Below, piece after piece: positions 48,156 through 59,968 of a stretch of DNA of 64,000 bases. The DNA is from Rhipidocladum racemiflorum. Its lineage: Eukaryota > Streptophyta > Magnoliopsida > Poales > Poaceae. The stretch's first letter is position 1. Each line of letters begins with the position of its first letter. The stretch spans positions 5,642,001-5,706,000 of the forward strand of contig CM070579.1 of NCBI GenBank assembly GCA_036346355.1. Direction: 5' to 3'. The notes under the pieces were generated by a model, which did no database searches, was not told the origin of the DNA, and saw only the letters and a list, made by a program, of their open reading frames with translations. The position numbers and the translations under genes are program-made.

Positions 48156-49923
48156 TGTGAAAACATGTGCTGAAAAATTGGCTTTGAACTGAAAAATTAA
48201 CTTAGAATTGGATTTGCAAAATGTGCTTGTGCATGTGTTTGACAATTTGACAAGAAACAGTAAGTTTCGCTTTGGCGCCGGACCAAACTTAAAGAAAACA
48301 GTAAGTTTCCCATGTACAACGGACCAACTTTCTTGGTCCTTTGTAAACATGCTTTTGACAACCTCATTTTCCCATGTACAACGGACCAACTTTCTTGGTC
48401 CTTTGTAAACATGCTTTTGACAACCTCATTTTCCCATGTACAACGGACCAACTTTCTTGGTCCTTTGTAAACATGCTTTTGACAACCTCATTCTCCCATG
48501 TACAACGGACCAACTTTCTTGGTCCTTTGTAAACATGTTTTTGACAACCTCATTTTCCCATGTACAAATGCACCAACTTTTTTGGTGCATGTCAGAAATG
48601 TGTTTTTGAAGGTTGTTGTGCCAAACCAAGTTATTGAAAACAAGAAGTTTTACATATGTAGGACCAAATTTTTGGTCCGTCGTGAATGGGTTTTTGAGCG
48701 ATTTTGAGATTGAAATTTGAATTTGATTTTGAGATTATGAAATTTGTGATAATTTCATGATACTTCTTTGAAGTGGACTTTATGCAATGCTCATGTGAGT
48801 AGTTGCATGGATTAATGTGAGTCAAGTCGTGGACTTGTGCTCGGAATTGTTTTGTGGTTTGTTCATGTGCAGTATTGCTCAAGACGAATGTGGTCGATGA
48901 CGGGACCGAACTAGGTTCATGGAAGAACCGAGGTTCGGGACTAGGTTCAGGAGGAACCGAGGTCTTGGTGGTCAAGGATGTCATGCGGGACGCTCGGGCT
49001 AAGAGAATGGTGCACATGAAGAATGGTTAGTCACGTGAGAATGGCAGGAGGTCATTCGCGTGCAAAGTGTTAGTCACGTGAGTATGGCGGTGGCCATACG
49101 CGTGCAAAGTGTTAGTCACGTGAGTATGGTAGGGTTGCCATACGCGTGCAAGAGTTGTACTCGGCCAGGTTGGGCCAAATAGAGTTGTGTTGGATCTGAT
49201 TCCTTCTAGGGAATAGGAATTGTATTGAGAACTCCTTGTGGGTTGGTCCTTTAAATAGGAGGGTTGTCTCCTGTTGAAGGGTAATCCAACCAAGGAGAGC
49301 TGAGCGCATCAAGCCTTGAGCTTGGTTTTAGGGGTTGTACTCTTTTGATGAGAGTATTTTAGACAAGAAATAAAGATCAATTCTTCCAAGACTTTTTGCG
49401 TGCTACAAGAACCACGTCGCTCTGTTGTTTTCTATTTTGGTTCTTGTTTGCATGCTTGTTCTAATTCTACATTGGTTTTTGATCGTTAAGTTTCATCTTG
49501 ATTTGATCCATCAAAAACCTTTCTAGGTATTGATCTAGTGTTTCTCAAAGTCTAGTTGTTTAATCTTTTGAAGATCTTGTTTAATCTTGAAGTTTTGATT
49601 AGATTGATTCTCGTCAAGTTCTGGATCAGCAAGCTTGCGAAGCTCATAACTTTTGATCTGTAAGTCCGATCGAGCTGATTCTTTTTGGGTTCGATTCGTA
49701 TTGGAATCTAGTTTCTCGTGTCCAAATTTCAGATCAATCTAATAGTTGGATCTCCGGGAATTCTCGTTTTACTAAACCTCTGTCATTCTGTTTTTATCGA
49801 AAACGAAGCAATTTTTGGTTCTGTTTTGGGGTGATCTTTTAATAGATCAAGAATTTGGTTTTAGCTTCCGCACAATCATTCACCCCCCCTCTGATTGCTA
49901 TATTCATATACTTCGATCCTACA
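48156..49923 (+). mobile_element. 1768-bp solo LTR, copy 2, inside the Tat 5' LTR
   Basis: Begins TGTGAAAACATG and ends CGATCCTACA with perfect GTAAG duplications (48151-48155 and 49924-49928). Same family as 44468-46197, with three CACGTG repeats (49032, 49075 and 49117) and a TTTAAATAGG box near 49251. It has an expanded 62-bp tandem repeat not found in copy 1. Confidence 0.93.
48309..48556. repeat. 62-bp tandem repeat, four copies plus a diverged fifth
   Basis: CCCATGTACAACGGACC recurs at 48309, 48371, 48433, 48495 and, diverged, 48557. The first four units are nearly identical. Copy 1 of the LTR has only loose single versions. Confidence 0.93.
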
Positions 49924-50278
49924 GTAAGCTATAAAAGCACCCCCACCGTGAAGGGGACAGACAGATAATTTTTTCTGCACAAAGATATACACTAGCTGGA
50001 GTAGGGCTATTATCTCTTTCTTGAGAGGCCCGAACCAGGGTAAACTACAGTGTCTCTGCCTGTTGAAGTCCAGTGAGTCACCCCTCTGAGTATCTCATCA
50101 CGCAAGAAGGGGTCGCGGTTGGTCCCTCCACCAACAAGTAAGCTCGTGGGGCCTCGCTTCCCCAATCGCCGATACCAAGGCGTCGTCCGTGGGGACCGAC
50201 TTTCCTTTCGTGAGGAATCCGGAGGATGACAAATTCCCAAGATCGCCAGGCCTCGGCGCCCGGAATTGAGGAAGAAGA

Positions 50279-51620
50279 CAAGCGGTTCTTCGACAATGGG
50301 GCCGCTTAACGCCGCCGCCTTGGGAATCACGACGGTTCGAGGCTTCTCCGCGAAACCGCCCGACGGAGCGATTCTTTCGCTCGGCTCGACGCCCTCTCGG
50401 ACGACGAGTATGACGGGCTCTACGATGGTCCGGACATCCTCGACCTTTCGAAGCTCGACCAGGGGACCGCTTCACGGGAGACACCGTGATGTCCCCTCGC
50501 GATCCGTCCCAATCCCGTAACGCCTTCGTTGCGGAGGAGGATGGAAATGTCGAGCAAATCCCGGCTAAGCGCGTCTTCACCGCTACGAGGCGGCCAAGGA
50601 GCACTGCAGTATCTCTCGACCGGACGCCGCCTTTACGGCAAGAAGTCCGAGGTGGCCTCGACCGATAAGACCAGGGCCGGTTCGTGAGAATTTCCACGCA
50701 CGGGACTCGGAGTTCGCGGCGACGATTTAACGAAGCTCGTCACCTCGCGTTCCCTCGAGCGGGAACGCCTTCAAGCCCTGGCCCGCGGTGGTACGCAACC
50801 TCAGAGAGTTTCCGAGCAGTCGACCTAGAAGCCATGGGCGCGGCCGTGGCCAGCGACCTCGAGGAAATCGCCACAGACATAAAGGCGGCGGAAGCCTCCC
50901 GAGAAAGGGACGCCAGAGCAATTCCTGAGAACGCCGCCCGGCCCGGGCGTCAAAGCGCCTCCACCCCGACGACTCACGCGGCCGTACCCAGAGTGGCCGT
51001 GTGGCCTGAAGCGACTCGGGAGGGCACCGAGCAATTCGGGGCTCCTCGGGACCAGCCGAATGAGCCACGGCGAACCGGGCCGAACATTCCTCTTCTGCCA
51101 CTCTCCATCCTACAGCGAGGGAGATATTCTCTCGCTCGGGCCCACTAACCTCGGGCTCGGCGGGTGGGGATCGCCCGCCGCGGCGCTGCGTGGTGACCGT
51201 CCGACGATCCGTTTTAGTGCAGGGCGTTCGCGACGTCGCTACGACGTGTGACCTGGCCGACAAGGTTCAAGCCGGGTCACATCGAGAGATTCGACGGGCA
51301 CAGGGGCTTTACTCAGGACCTCGAAATTCACCCGGACATCACAGCCAACGAGCTGTTCCGCATGGCTGACCGTTATGCCAACGCGGACGAGGCCGTCCAA
51401 TGGAAGAAGCTGACGAGGAAAGCTGCCCCTCGGCTCGGGCTCGAAGGGCGTCAAGCCGAAAGAGCGTGAGCTCGATCGAGAAAAAAATCAAAAAGAAGAA
51501 AAAACCCTCCGTCTCCGACATGGTGGCGGCCATCGAACGACAACGACAACGGCCAACCTCGCAATCGTATAAAGGAGGAGCCGCGAAAGGGAAAGGCCAA
51601 CCGGCCAATGAGCAAATGAG
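50279..51620 (+). pseudogene. gag of the Tat element
   Basis: Pieces in different frames give LDALSDDEYDGLYDG (N-terminal) and DLEEIATDIKAAEA (about 50855). The gag C-terminal core is FTQDLEIHPDITANELFRMA, then DRYANADEAVQWKK (51310-51405). Lys-rich linkers follow. Gag forms the virus-like particle. At least four frame changes prevent a full protein. Confidence 0.72.
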
Positions 51621-51712
51621 CAAAACCGGACGACCAAGACCGCGGCGACTAACGCGACGGGCTAGCGCTTATTTTTGCCCGCTTCCACCAGGCACACGGC
51701 ACGACCGCGGAA

Positions 51713-52192
51713 TTGCAGAACATGGGCCTCACTCGAGCAATTCTACAGCGGCAAGGCCCATGCCTACGCTCCCAGAGCAAGAAGGAGACGTCAAGGGCAA
51801 GAAGCCCGCCGAGGAGGAAGATACTGGACATGGAGTACTGTGAGCCGAGAAACCACATCGCCGTGATATTCGGGGGCTCCGCCGCCTATGGGTCTCGACG
51901 GGAGTTAAAGGAGGCCGCACGCGAGGTACTCCGTGTCACCCAGGGGAAGCCTCCCGTTCAACAGCTCAAGTGGTCCGAGCTGCCCATTACCTTCTCCAAA
52001 GACGCCCCGCTTCGGGATGACGAAACCCAGAGGCTCCCGATGGTCGTTAGCCCGACGACCGCAATACCGCCAGTAGGACGCGTGCTTGTGGATCGCGGGA
52101 GTTCCTCGGACTCGATATCGGCCAGGGTCCCGGACGAGATGCAAATTCCTCGGTCCAAGATCAAGAGCGTCGTAGTCCCTTTCTACGGATAG
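51713..52192 (+). pseudogene. aspartic protease region of the Tat element
   Basis: NHIAVIFGGSAAYGSRRELK and LPITFSKDA precede GRVLVDRGSSSDSI. Tat proteases usually have D-G-G-S-S; here the middle residue is Arg, so activity is doubtful. A stop follows VVPFYG. Confidence 0.8.
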
Positions 52193-52599
52193 TCCGGCAC
52201 CTCGGCCAAGCCGCTCGGGCAGATCGTCTGCGCGGTAACCTTCGAAGCCCGAGCAACTTCCGAACGGAATTAGTCACCTTCGAGGTGGTTGATTTAGTCG
52301 GCCTACAACGCCATCTGGGCCGACCAGCGCCGCCAAATTCATGGCCGCCACGCATCACGGTACCAATGCCTGAAGGTTCCGGCCGTGGCGTGATCTCGAT
52401 GAAGGGAAGTCCGAAGGCGGCCCTAGGCTGCGACGAGAAGGCTCTAGACATGGTCGGGCAATGCCTCACGCTGGACCCGACCAAGAGCCGAGGAGTTCCC
52501 GCCCAGGGCTACCCTCCAGCCGGGGAGAAACTAAGGCCATCCACAGGCGACGCAGAGCCAGGCAAGGTCGTACATGTGGGAGCTTCCCTGGACCCTAAA

Positions 52600-53587
52600 T
52601 AGGAACTCGAGCTCGTGACCTTCCTCCGGAGAAGCGCGGATACGTTCGCCTGGGAACCGTCCGACATGCCCGGAGTCCCAAGGGAGGTCGCCGAGCACAA
52701 AGCAGCGATTCGCTCGACAAAAGCCTTTGCGGCGAAGCTTCAGCGCTTCTCCTGAGAAGCAAGCCATCATCAGAGAGGAACTGGACAAGCTCCTCAAAGC
52801 CGGTTTCATACGGGAGGTCGACCATTCCGATTGGTTGGCCAACCCAGTTATCGTGATGAAAAAGGGGGGCAAGTGGTGCATGTGTGTCGATCACACGGGG
52901 CTGAATGCCGCATGCCCGAAAGACAATTTCCCGCTACCTCGGATAGACCAGTTGGTCGACGCAACGGCCGGCTCCGAGGTAATGAGCTTTCTGGACGCCT
53001 ACTCAGGCTATCACCAGATCGGCATATCGCCCGACGACGAGGAGAAAACTTCCTTCATCACGCCGTTTGGCACATTCTGCTACACGACCATGTCCTTCGG
53101 TCTAAGGAACGCTGGAGCGACCTTCCAGCGCCTCATGCAGAAAACCTTCTCGGACCAAATAGGTCGGAACCTGGAAGTATATGTAGACGACATAGTCGTC
53201 AAGAGCAAGATGGCCTCGGACCATGCATCCGATCTAGAGGAGACTTTTCATAACCTCAATAAGCATCGAATAAAGTTGAACCCTGAAAAATGTGTGTTCG
53301 GGGTCAAGGCTGGCAAAGTACTCGGCTACATGATCGGTTCGCAAGGAATCGGAGCCAACCCTGAGAAGATAGAGGCCATCGAGAACATGCGGCCACCCGC
53401 TTGTACGTGGGAGGTGCAATCCCTGACCGGAAGGATGGCGGCCCTAAGTCGCTTCATCTCGCGGCTCGGGGAATGCGGCCTGCCTTTCTTCAAGGCGCTC
53501 CGGAAGCACGACGGTTTCGCTTGGACAGAGGAAGGCATCGCTTCTTTCAAAGAATTAAAGCTATATTTGTCAAGACCCCGGTCTTGA
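52600..53587 (+). pseudogene. reverse transcriptase of the Tat element
   Basis: The block 52727-53587 is open for 286 codons: LLKAGFIREVDHSDWLANPV, FPLPRIDQLVDATAG, FLDAYSGYHQI, MSFGLRNAGATFQRLM and EVYVDDIVVKSK (YVDD catalytic site), then TGRMAALSRFISRLGECGLP. The preceding part (52600-52740) is in another frame. It copies the RNA into cDNA. It is the longest intact domain of the element. Confidence 0.9.
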
Positions 53588-53589
53588 CC

Positions 53590-54200
53590 ACGCCGAAATG
53601 GGAGAGGTTCTCTTGCTCTACCTGGCCGCCACACCCCAGCGGTAAGCGCTGGCCATAACGGTAGAGAACGGACGGGGTGCGGCGCCGATCTACTACGCCA
53701 TAAGTCTTACACGGACCAAAGGAGCGCACCCCGAGGTCCAGAAGCTCCTTTATGCGCTCCTCGTGGCCTCGAAGAAATTAAGACACTACTTCCAGGCCTA
53801 CAAAATTCGAGTCCCGACCAACTTCCCGCTTAGAGAGATTCTAGGGAATCAGGACGCAAGCGGACGGATCGCGAAGTGGGCCATGGAGCTCGCCGACTTC
53901 GAGATCGAATTCTCGGCCAGGACGGCGATTAAGTCCTGTGTTCTAGCGGACTTCCTAGCCGAATGGACAAATCCTACCCCACTGAGTCCGAACCCGACTG
54001 CATCGAGCACGGTCGTTGGGTCATGCACTTCGACGGATCCCGAGCTTACAATTGCTCGGGGGCTGGAGTGGTCCTCGAATCCCCCCAGGGGGAGCGGATC
54101 CAGTACGCCCTCCAACTACATTTCGACGCAACGAACAACAACGCGTAATATGAGGGTTCGCTAGCCGGACTTGGGCGTGCAGTGACGCCGAGTCCAACGA
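53590..54200 (+). pseudogene. RNase H region of the Tat element
   Basis: LLYALLVASKKLRHYFQAYK and GRIAKWAMELADFEIEF are connection/RNase H motifs. HFDGSRA near 54025 gives the start of the second RNase H domain typical of Tat elements. Interrupted by frame changes at 53587 and 53960. Confidence 0.78.
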
Positions 54201-54579
54201 CTAATCGCGAAGGGCGACTGCGGTGGTTGTCAACCAGGTTAACAAGGAGTATCGCGTTCAGATGACTCAATGGCGCTTTACCTGGTTGAAGTAAGGAAGA
54301 TGGAAAAGTACTTGAAACTTCAAGTACTATACATCCCCAGAAGGACAATGCCCTGGCCGACCATCTATCGAAGGTCGGTTCCGCCCAGCTTCGCTTCCGC
54401 TCGGGGTGCTCATCGAGCACCTCTATAAGCCCTCCATACCCCGAGAGGAGGCAACCGAGACGGGTGGTACCGTCTCCTTCCTCGAGCAGGATGCGGGTGG
54501 ATGACGCCATTCATCCAATACCTCGTGCACGGACACCGCCGAGGAGGAAGCCGAGAAATCCCGGCTAGTGAGACGCTCC

Positions 54580-55620
54580 TCGACCTATAAAATGGTCAAG
54601 GGCCTCTTATACCGCAAAGGCGCGCTTGGCGCCCTCTCCAAGTGCATCACCCAAGAGGAAGGCAAATATCTCCTCAAGGATATCCATGACGGATGTGTGG
54701 AGCTCACTCGCCCTTAGGACCTTGGTGAGCAAAGCCTTTCGGTTGGGTTACTATTGGCCGACGGCCCTGGCCAACGACGCTCAATAGTGACCGCTTGCCG
54801 ACCTTGCCGATTCCATGCCCGGAAAGTCCATCACCAAGATACGCATCGCTGCGACCATGCCGCTAACCTGGCCGTTTTCGGTTTGGGGCATCGACATACT
54901 CGGCCCATTTCCAGGGGAAGGAGGGGTTGTAAATACCTGCTCGTCGCAATCGACACCTTCACTAAATGGATCGAGGCCGAGCCTATATCAACCATCTCGG
55001 CACAGGCGGCTAAAAGGTTCTTCCGCAATAATGTAGTAACCCGCTTTGGCGTTCCGAGCCGCCTAATCACGGACAACGGCACTCAGTTCACAAGCGAGGT
55101 GTTTCAGTCTTATTGCGAGGAGGTCGGGACCAAGATATGCTTCGCATCCGTGGCCCACCCACAAGAATGGGGCGCCGAGCGCGCGAACAGCAGATCGTCC
55201 CAAGGAATCAAGAAGAGAGTCTTCAAGAGCCTCGATCGGCATGGTCAGCCTGGGTGGATGAGCTACCTCCGTCCTTCCGGTCGGTCCGCACCACGACGAG
55301 CCGAGCTACGGTGAGACCCCTTTCACCAGTATATGGCGCTGAAGCCGTCCTACCCGCCGAGGTTGTCCTAGGATCCCCAAGGGTGAACCTAGCCGATAGC
55401 ATCGACGCAGAAGGCGAGCGCCTTCGACCTCGACCTCGCGAAGCAACTCGTGAACGGGTTCTCATGGCGATCCGCGGTTTACTCGCAAGCTCTACGCAGC
55501 ACGCCGCTAAATCCAGACGACCAAGGACCTTGCACGTCGGCGATCTCGCTCGCGACGGGTCCAAGACTCAAAAGCCAACAAGCTAACGCCAAGATGGGAA
55601 GGTCCTTACACGGCCGTCTC
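54580..55620 (+). pseudogene. integrase of the Tat element
   Basis: A zinc-binding region around 54640-54830 precedes the core: LLVAIDTFTKWIEA (first Asp), RFGVPSRLITDNGTQFT (second Asp), ICFASVAHP and AERANS (Glu). A frameshift near 55220 breaks the C-terminal region (55113-55586 in another frame, with YGAEAVLPAEVVL). Confidence 0.85.
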
Positions 55621-55679
55621 AACAAAGACGCCCGGGTCCGTCCGCCTCGCAATGGAAGATGGTCGAGAACTAGCTAGTA

Positions 55680-56369
55680 CTTGGAACATCGACCAACCGC
55701 GTAAGTTCCATATCTAACCAAACCAACCTTACTCCTTTAAATAAAAATTCGACACTTGGCCTCTCGGTCTCCTCGTTCTCTCTTTGAACCTCCTGCGAAG
55801 TGCCGTGATCAAACTCGATCCCAGATCAAAGAGCGAGCTCTGACCTCAGGCGCAAACGAACAAGCGCCCTACCGCTCGACATCGGACCACCGTGAGCTCA
55901 ACCCCGAGGGTTTCTTCTCCGTGAAGACGACCATCTTTTATCGGCAGGCCTCCGCCGCAGACAAAGGGTCGCATGAGCACCCTCGACGGTTCCCACCAGA
56001 TCGGCCGGTGAGCGGCGTAGACGCATCAGATAAAGTCACACGGTCCCGCAGGCTCTATTCCGCCAACAAGGTCGTGTTTGCAGCCTCCCCACGACCTCCG
56101 TTGGCGGCGGGGCCGTAAGGATACCGTGTGGCTACGACCTAGAGGATCTTTCAAGACGAGGTAGTCACTCCCTAGTACGATCGCTCGCTAGATCGCGTGA
56201 CTATCACTAGATCGCGTGGATCGACGAGCTCCGTCGAGTAGGGAGCAACAGGATAGGACATATCGTTGTCGTTCCGAGGAAGACAAAACAGAGAAAAATA
56301 AAAGGCATCTATTAAACACGATCGTATTATGCCCAACTTGGCAGCTTTTTCGCTAAAGTTTTTGCAGGA
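55680..56369. other. spacer between integrase and antisense ORF
   Basis: Non-coding DNA of the Tat element with short overlapping frames and no recognised domain. Long untranslated spacers are normal here in Tat elements. Confidence 0.5.
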
Positions 56370-59300
56370 ACAGTTACAGGAGGCCGGCACGCTTCTCATC
56401 CTCGCAGAGCGACGAGCTCATCCCGCACGGACTCAAGCTCGGACTCGAGGTCAAGCACCCGCCGACGAAGCTTCACGACCCTCGCTTGTCGCTGACGGCC
56501 GCTTGGACTCCTCCCGTTCTTTGGTCGATCGTCCGTTCGGCGCTCGTGCGGAGTCACGCAGGACGCCACCGTCGCCTCGAGCCCCGACTCGCCGCCGCTT
56601 TGTTCGAGGCGCCTTGAGGAAGAGCGCGGACTCCTCCATCTTCTCGCCGAATCTCGGCCTCGAAGACCTCGGCTGGCGACCAGCGCCGAGCTCGCGATTC
56701 TAGCGTCTTGCTCGGCCTGGTGCTTTGCGACGACTTAGCGCACGGCCGCGGCGTGGAAGTCCTTCATAGTGGTCTCCAAAGACTGCGCGACAGGGTATCT
56801 CGGTTACGATCGGTTTTTAGGACGAAGCACGAGTGCGAGGAAAACTTACCCAAAAGAGCCGAGCCTCCACCTCCCTCGAACGACTTGGCGGGTCCTTCGC
56901 CTGATTGGTTCTCCCTGGCGGGCAGGGATCCTTCGCCCCAATCCCTTCTCCTTCGACGGCACAGGGGCTTGAGCCCGAGCTCCTCGCCCCTCGGGAGCAG
57001 AGGGTCTTGGCCCTGGGCATCGGCTTCCATCTCTTGAACGGAGACGGCCTCAAGAGCGAGGATCACCTCCCGCTCTTCTTCCTCCCGGCAGGAGTTGCGC
57101 CTGGGGCTCCTCCCGCTCTTCTTCCTCCTCGGGCAGGAGTTGCGCTCGGGGCTTCTCCTTCTGCATCCGGTCCGCGGGTACTCCGCCCGGCGCGGCGTCT
57201 GCAGCAGAGGAACTTCCTCCCCAGAGGCACGCATCCACGGCGCGAGGTCGTCGACTCGGGGCACCGGGTCGGCAACCGGAAGGACGGCGTCGACCGAGGC
57301 GGCCTCGGCGCACAACGGCTCTTCCTCGTCGGGCGGGCCCCCGTTCGGGTTGAGGTCCCCTAACGCCGGGCTGGCGTTGATGTCCGCCGGGGCGTCGTGA
57401 GATCGGGGAGAAGCCTCCGCGATCTCCTGAAGCGTCTCGGCAATAATGTCGCTGGCTTCGGCGGAGTCCTCACGGGAAACTTCAGCGACATGCTCGCCAC
57501 CACCGGCTCCCCGCCATCATCACCACCGGCTCCCCATATCGTCGCCCTCGTCAATTATGATATGGGGATGCCCTCCTCGCGGCTCGGGCATCGCCAATGC
57601 AATCTTCCTCCTTGTCTCCTCTCAGAGACACGACCTCCGAGGGCCGGATCTCCGCGGCACTGGCTCCTCCGCTCCGACGCCGCCACCGTCGGCTCAGGGG
57701 ATCGGGCCTCCGCGCCTGGCTTCCCACCTCGACCTCCTCACCCACAACGGCCTCGGCAGCGCGGGCAAGCTCCCTCTCTAGCACGAGGTCAAGAATTTCG
57801 TCAGCCATTGCTCCAAAATCCCATAACTCCGCACCAGCTGCCACACCCACTACAGACGGTGTGGGGTTAGTGTGATGCCGGAGGGGGATGAGAGAAACGA
57901 GATGGGGCTAAGAGGTTGACCTCGTTCGGCATCTCTCAGCTGGCCTCGAGCGCGATCGAGGAGGGCAGCCATGTCCTCACGTGCCTTGTCGGCCCTGGCG
58001 ACGGAAGGGTCGACCTCTCCCAAGTCGGCCTCGGTGATGGTCGGCGTTGGGCGTGGTTGGGACGCGATGGGACGACTGCGGGACCTCGGGACCAGGGGGC
58101 GGGATCCACTCGCCCTTCTCCTCCTCGTCATCCAGAGGGGCCGAGCTCGAGCTCACCCGCGCGAACTCTGCCTGAAGAACCGCGATCTGGCTCTCCAGTG
58201 CCTCCTTTCGCGCTGGACCAGCCGCGGCCTCCTTCTTCGCAAGGCGTAGCCGATGTAAACGAGCCATCGGCTCGGGGTTTTTTCTCGTATGTTCATCCAT
58301 CCAAAGTTTTAGTTCGCTCACCTCCCGCCGATCAAGATACTCCAAATGTCGGCGGGGTGAACGGCCGTCTGAGCCAGACGCCGCGCTAACGCCGAGGCGA
58401 AGACGGCGTGGCCGAAGGAGATCGGTCGCGGCTTATGCGGCCGCCAATTTTTGGTCTTACGACCTCATCCCCACCGCGATGCCGCTTGATCCACAGCGAC
58501 TTCGAGGGCGACCTTCTCCTGCCAGGGAGAGTTTTATGAGGTCGGGCACCCCGGAGAGACTCGGACCAAGTAGGACGTCAAGAAAGGAGGGCCAAATCGA
58601 AAGCTTACCGCTGGCCGGTCCGGTTGAGGACGTTATTCGGATCTGGCGACCCTCTAGGATTTCCTTGCCCTTGGGGTGCCGAACATTTCGGACACCCTCG
58701 CCCACCTGGTCCTCCGGTGGAGCTGCTGCATCGAGCAAGAGGAAGTGGTAAGACCGAATATCCTCTGCATAGGAGAGAAGGCCGAGGTCGGTGGTATACC
58801 CGAGCGTGACTCCGTGTGATGTCCTCGCCACCCCTCAACCTTGAAGAAGGGATGCACCTCCTCCCGAGGGGCGACACCTGCTCGATGTAGTCCCGGCGAC
58901 ATCCCGTCCGGCCACCGAGCAAGTGAGCTCGTTGATCAAGAAGAACACCTTCTCCTCCTCCGATCGCACCGTCGGCCTGGGGTCTCGACGGCACGACCCT
59001 CGGCTCCGAGTAGGAAAGCGAGCCGCCTCGGCCTTCCTCGAGATAGAACCAAGAGTCGGCCCACCCGACACGGAGTCCTTGAGCGTGAAGCTTCGGGTAC
59101 TCGACAAGCGGGTAGGTCGGAGGCGGAAGTAAAGGCAGCCGCCCATGAGGGGTGCCAGGCGCGAAAGGGTGTAGAAGTGAAGAAAGAGACTGGGAGTAGG
59201 CTCGACGCCCACGAACCCTCACAGAGATGGGCGAAGATGGCCATGATAAGGATGGAATTTGGGTGGAGGTGGACGATCTCGCACTCACAGAAGGCGAGTA

Positions 59301-59496
59301 CGGCTTCAACGAACTCGCTTTCGGGCGTGCGAAGCCCGTTTATGGCGTAGAGCTCGGTGGAGACGATCTCTCCTTCCTCCGGCTCGGGGCTCTCCTCGGC
59401 ACCAGCGGCTCTCCATGAGCCGGCGTCAAGGTACTTCGCCCGCTCGAGAATCTCCAGCTTGCGCCTATCAAGCTTGCTGACGCCAAACTTCGCCAT
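56370..59496 (-). pseudogene. antisense ORF of the Tat element (Transposase_28-like)
   Basis: Reads from the minus strand: MAKFGVSKLDRRKLEIL, then ELYAINGLRTPESEFVEAVL, CECEIVHLHPNSILIMAIF, and after a frameshift LHFYTLSRLAPLMGGCLYF. Further on come MDEHTRKNPEPMARLHRLRL (58260s) and near the end VLDLESELESVRDELVAL, a coiled coil. The N-terminal block matches the family annotated in grasses as 'putative gypsy type transposon' (Transposase_28). Its role is unknown; it may help particle or RNA handling. Several frame changes break it. Confidence 0.75.
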
Positions 59497-59918
59497 GAGG
59501 ATGGAGGGGATGACCGGAAAGGAGGAAGCGCACTAGTTGATTGAGAGGGCAAGTGGATCTAGGGTTTCTCTTCTGGGGTTTAAAAACCAAACGAGAGAAC
59601 GAAGAGGTTCCCGCCGTTATGGTCGAGGAAGCCCTAAAGGCGCAGGGGGCAGTTGAGACGTCCACCACACGGGGAGCGACGCGTGGACACGCAAACCAAG
59701 GCTGTCTTGCCGGGCGACGGTTCCCGAGGGGGAGCGGTTCGTACTAACCGAATGGAGCTTCCAAGGGAAGGAACCGTCGGTAGGATGGGAACTAGTTCGC
59801 ACGCCCAAGACACGGCGGGACCGAGCTCGTCTCTCGGGGCGGACTAATAGCTCGAAGGTCGGGGCAGCTGTTCATCGCGACCAACCTGGCTGGCTCGGGA
59901 GACGGTAGGCCCGAGAGG

Positions 59919-59946
59919 AAGGTTTTTTTTTAAAAAAACCTTCTTC
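59919..59946. repeat. T-run/A-run hairpin before the polypurine tract
   Basis: GAAGG, a T run, an A run and CCTTC form a self-complementary stem upstream of the 3' LTR. Nearby CTCGGGGGCTAGC at 59956-59968 adjoins the LTR and is the polypurine-tract equivalent. Confidence 0.6.
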
Positions 59947-59968
59947 CACTCGAACCTCGGGGGCTAGC

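Larger units (their letters stand above)
47728..50174 (+). repeat. 5' LTR of the Tat element, with inserted solo LTR
   Basis: About 674 bp when the solo LTR and one GTAAG are removed. It begins TGTCGGGGAGTCGG. From 47997 onward it differs from the 3' LTR by one substitution in about 377 bp, but the first ~265 bp carries more than 15 differences, mostly indels. A TATAAAAGCACC box lies at 49931-49942. Confidence 0.85.

Noticed and set aside
48309..48556. Possible CRISPR-like array
   Set aside because: Units are contiguous 62-bp tandem repeats without unique spacers, inside a plant LTR.
56329..57870. Plus-strand frames downstream of the Tat integrase
   Set aside because: They are shadows of the antisense ORF, which has the recognisable family motifs on the minus strand.
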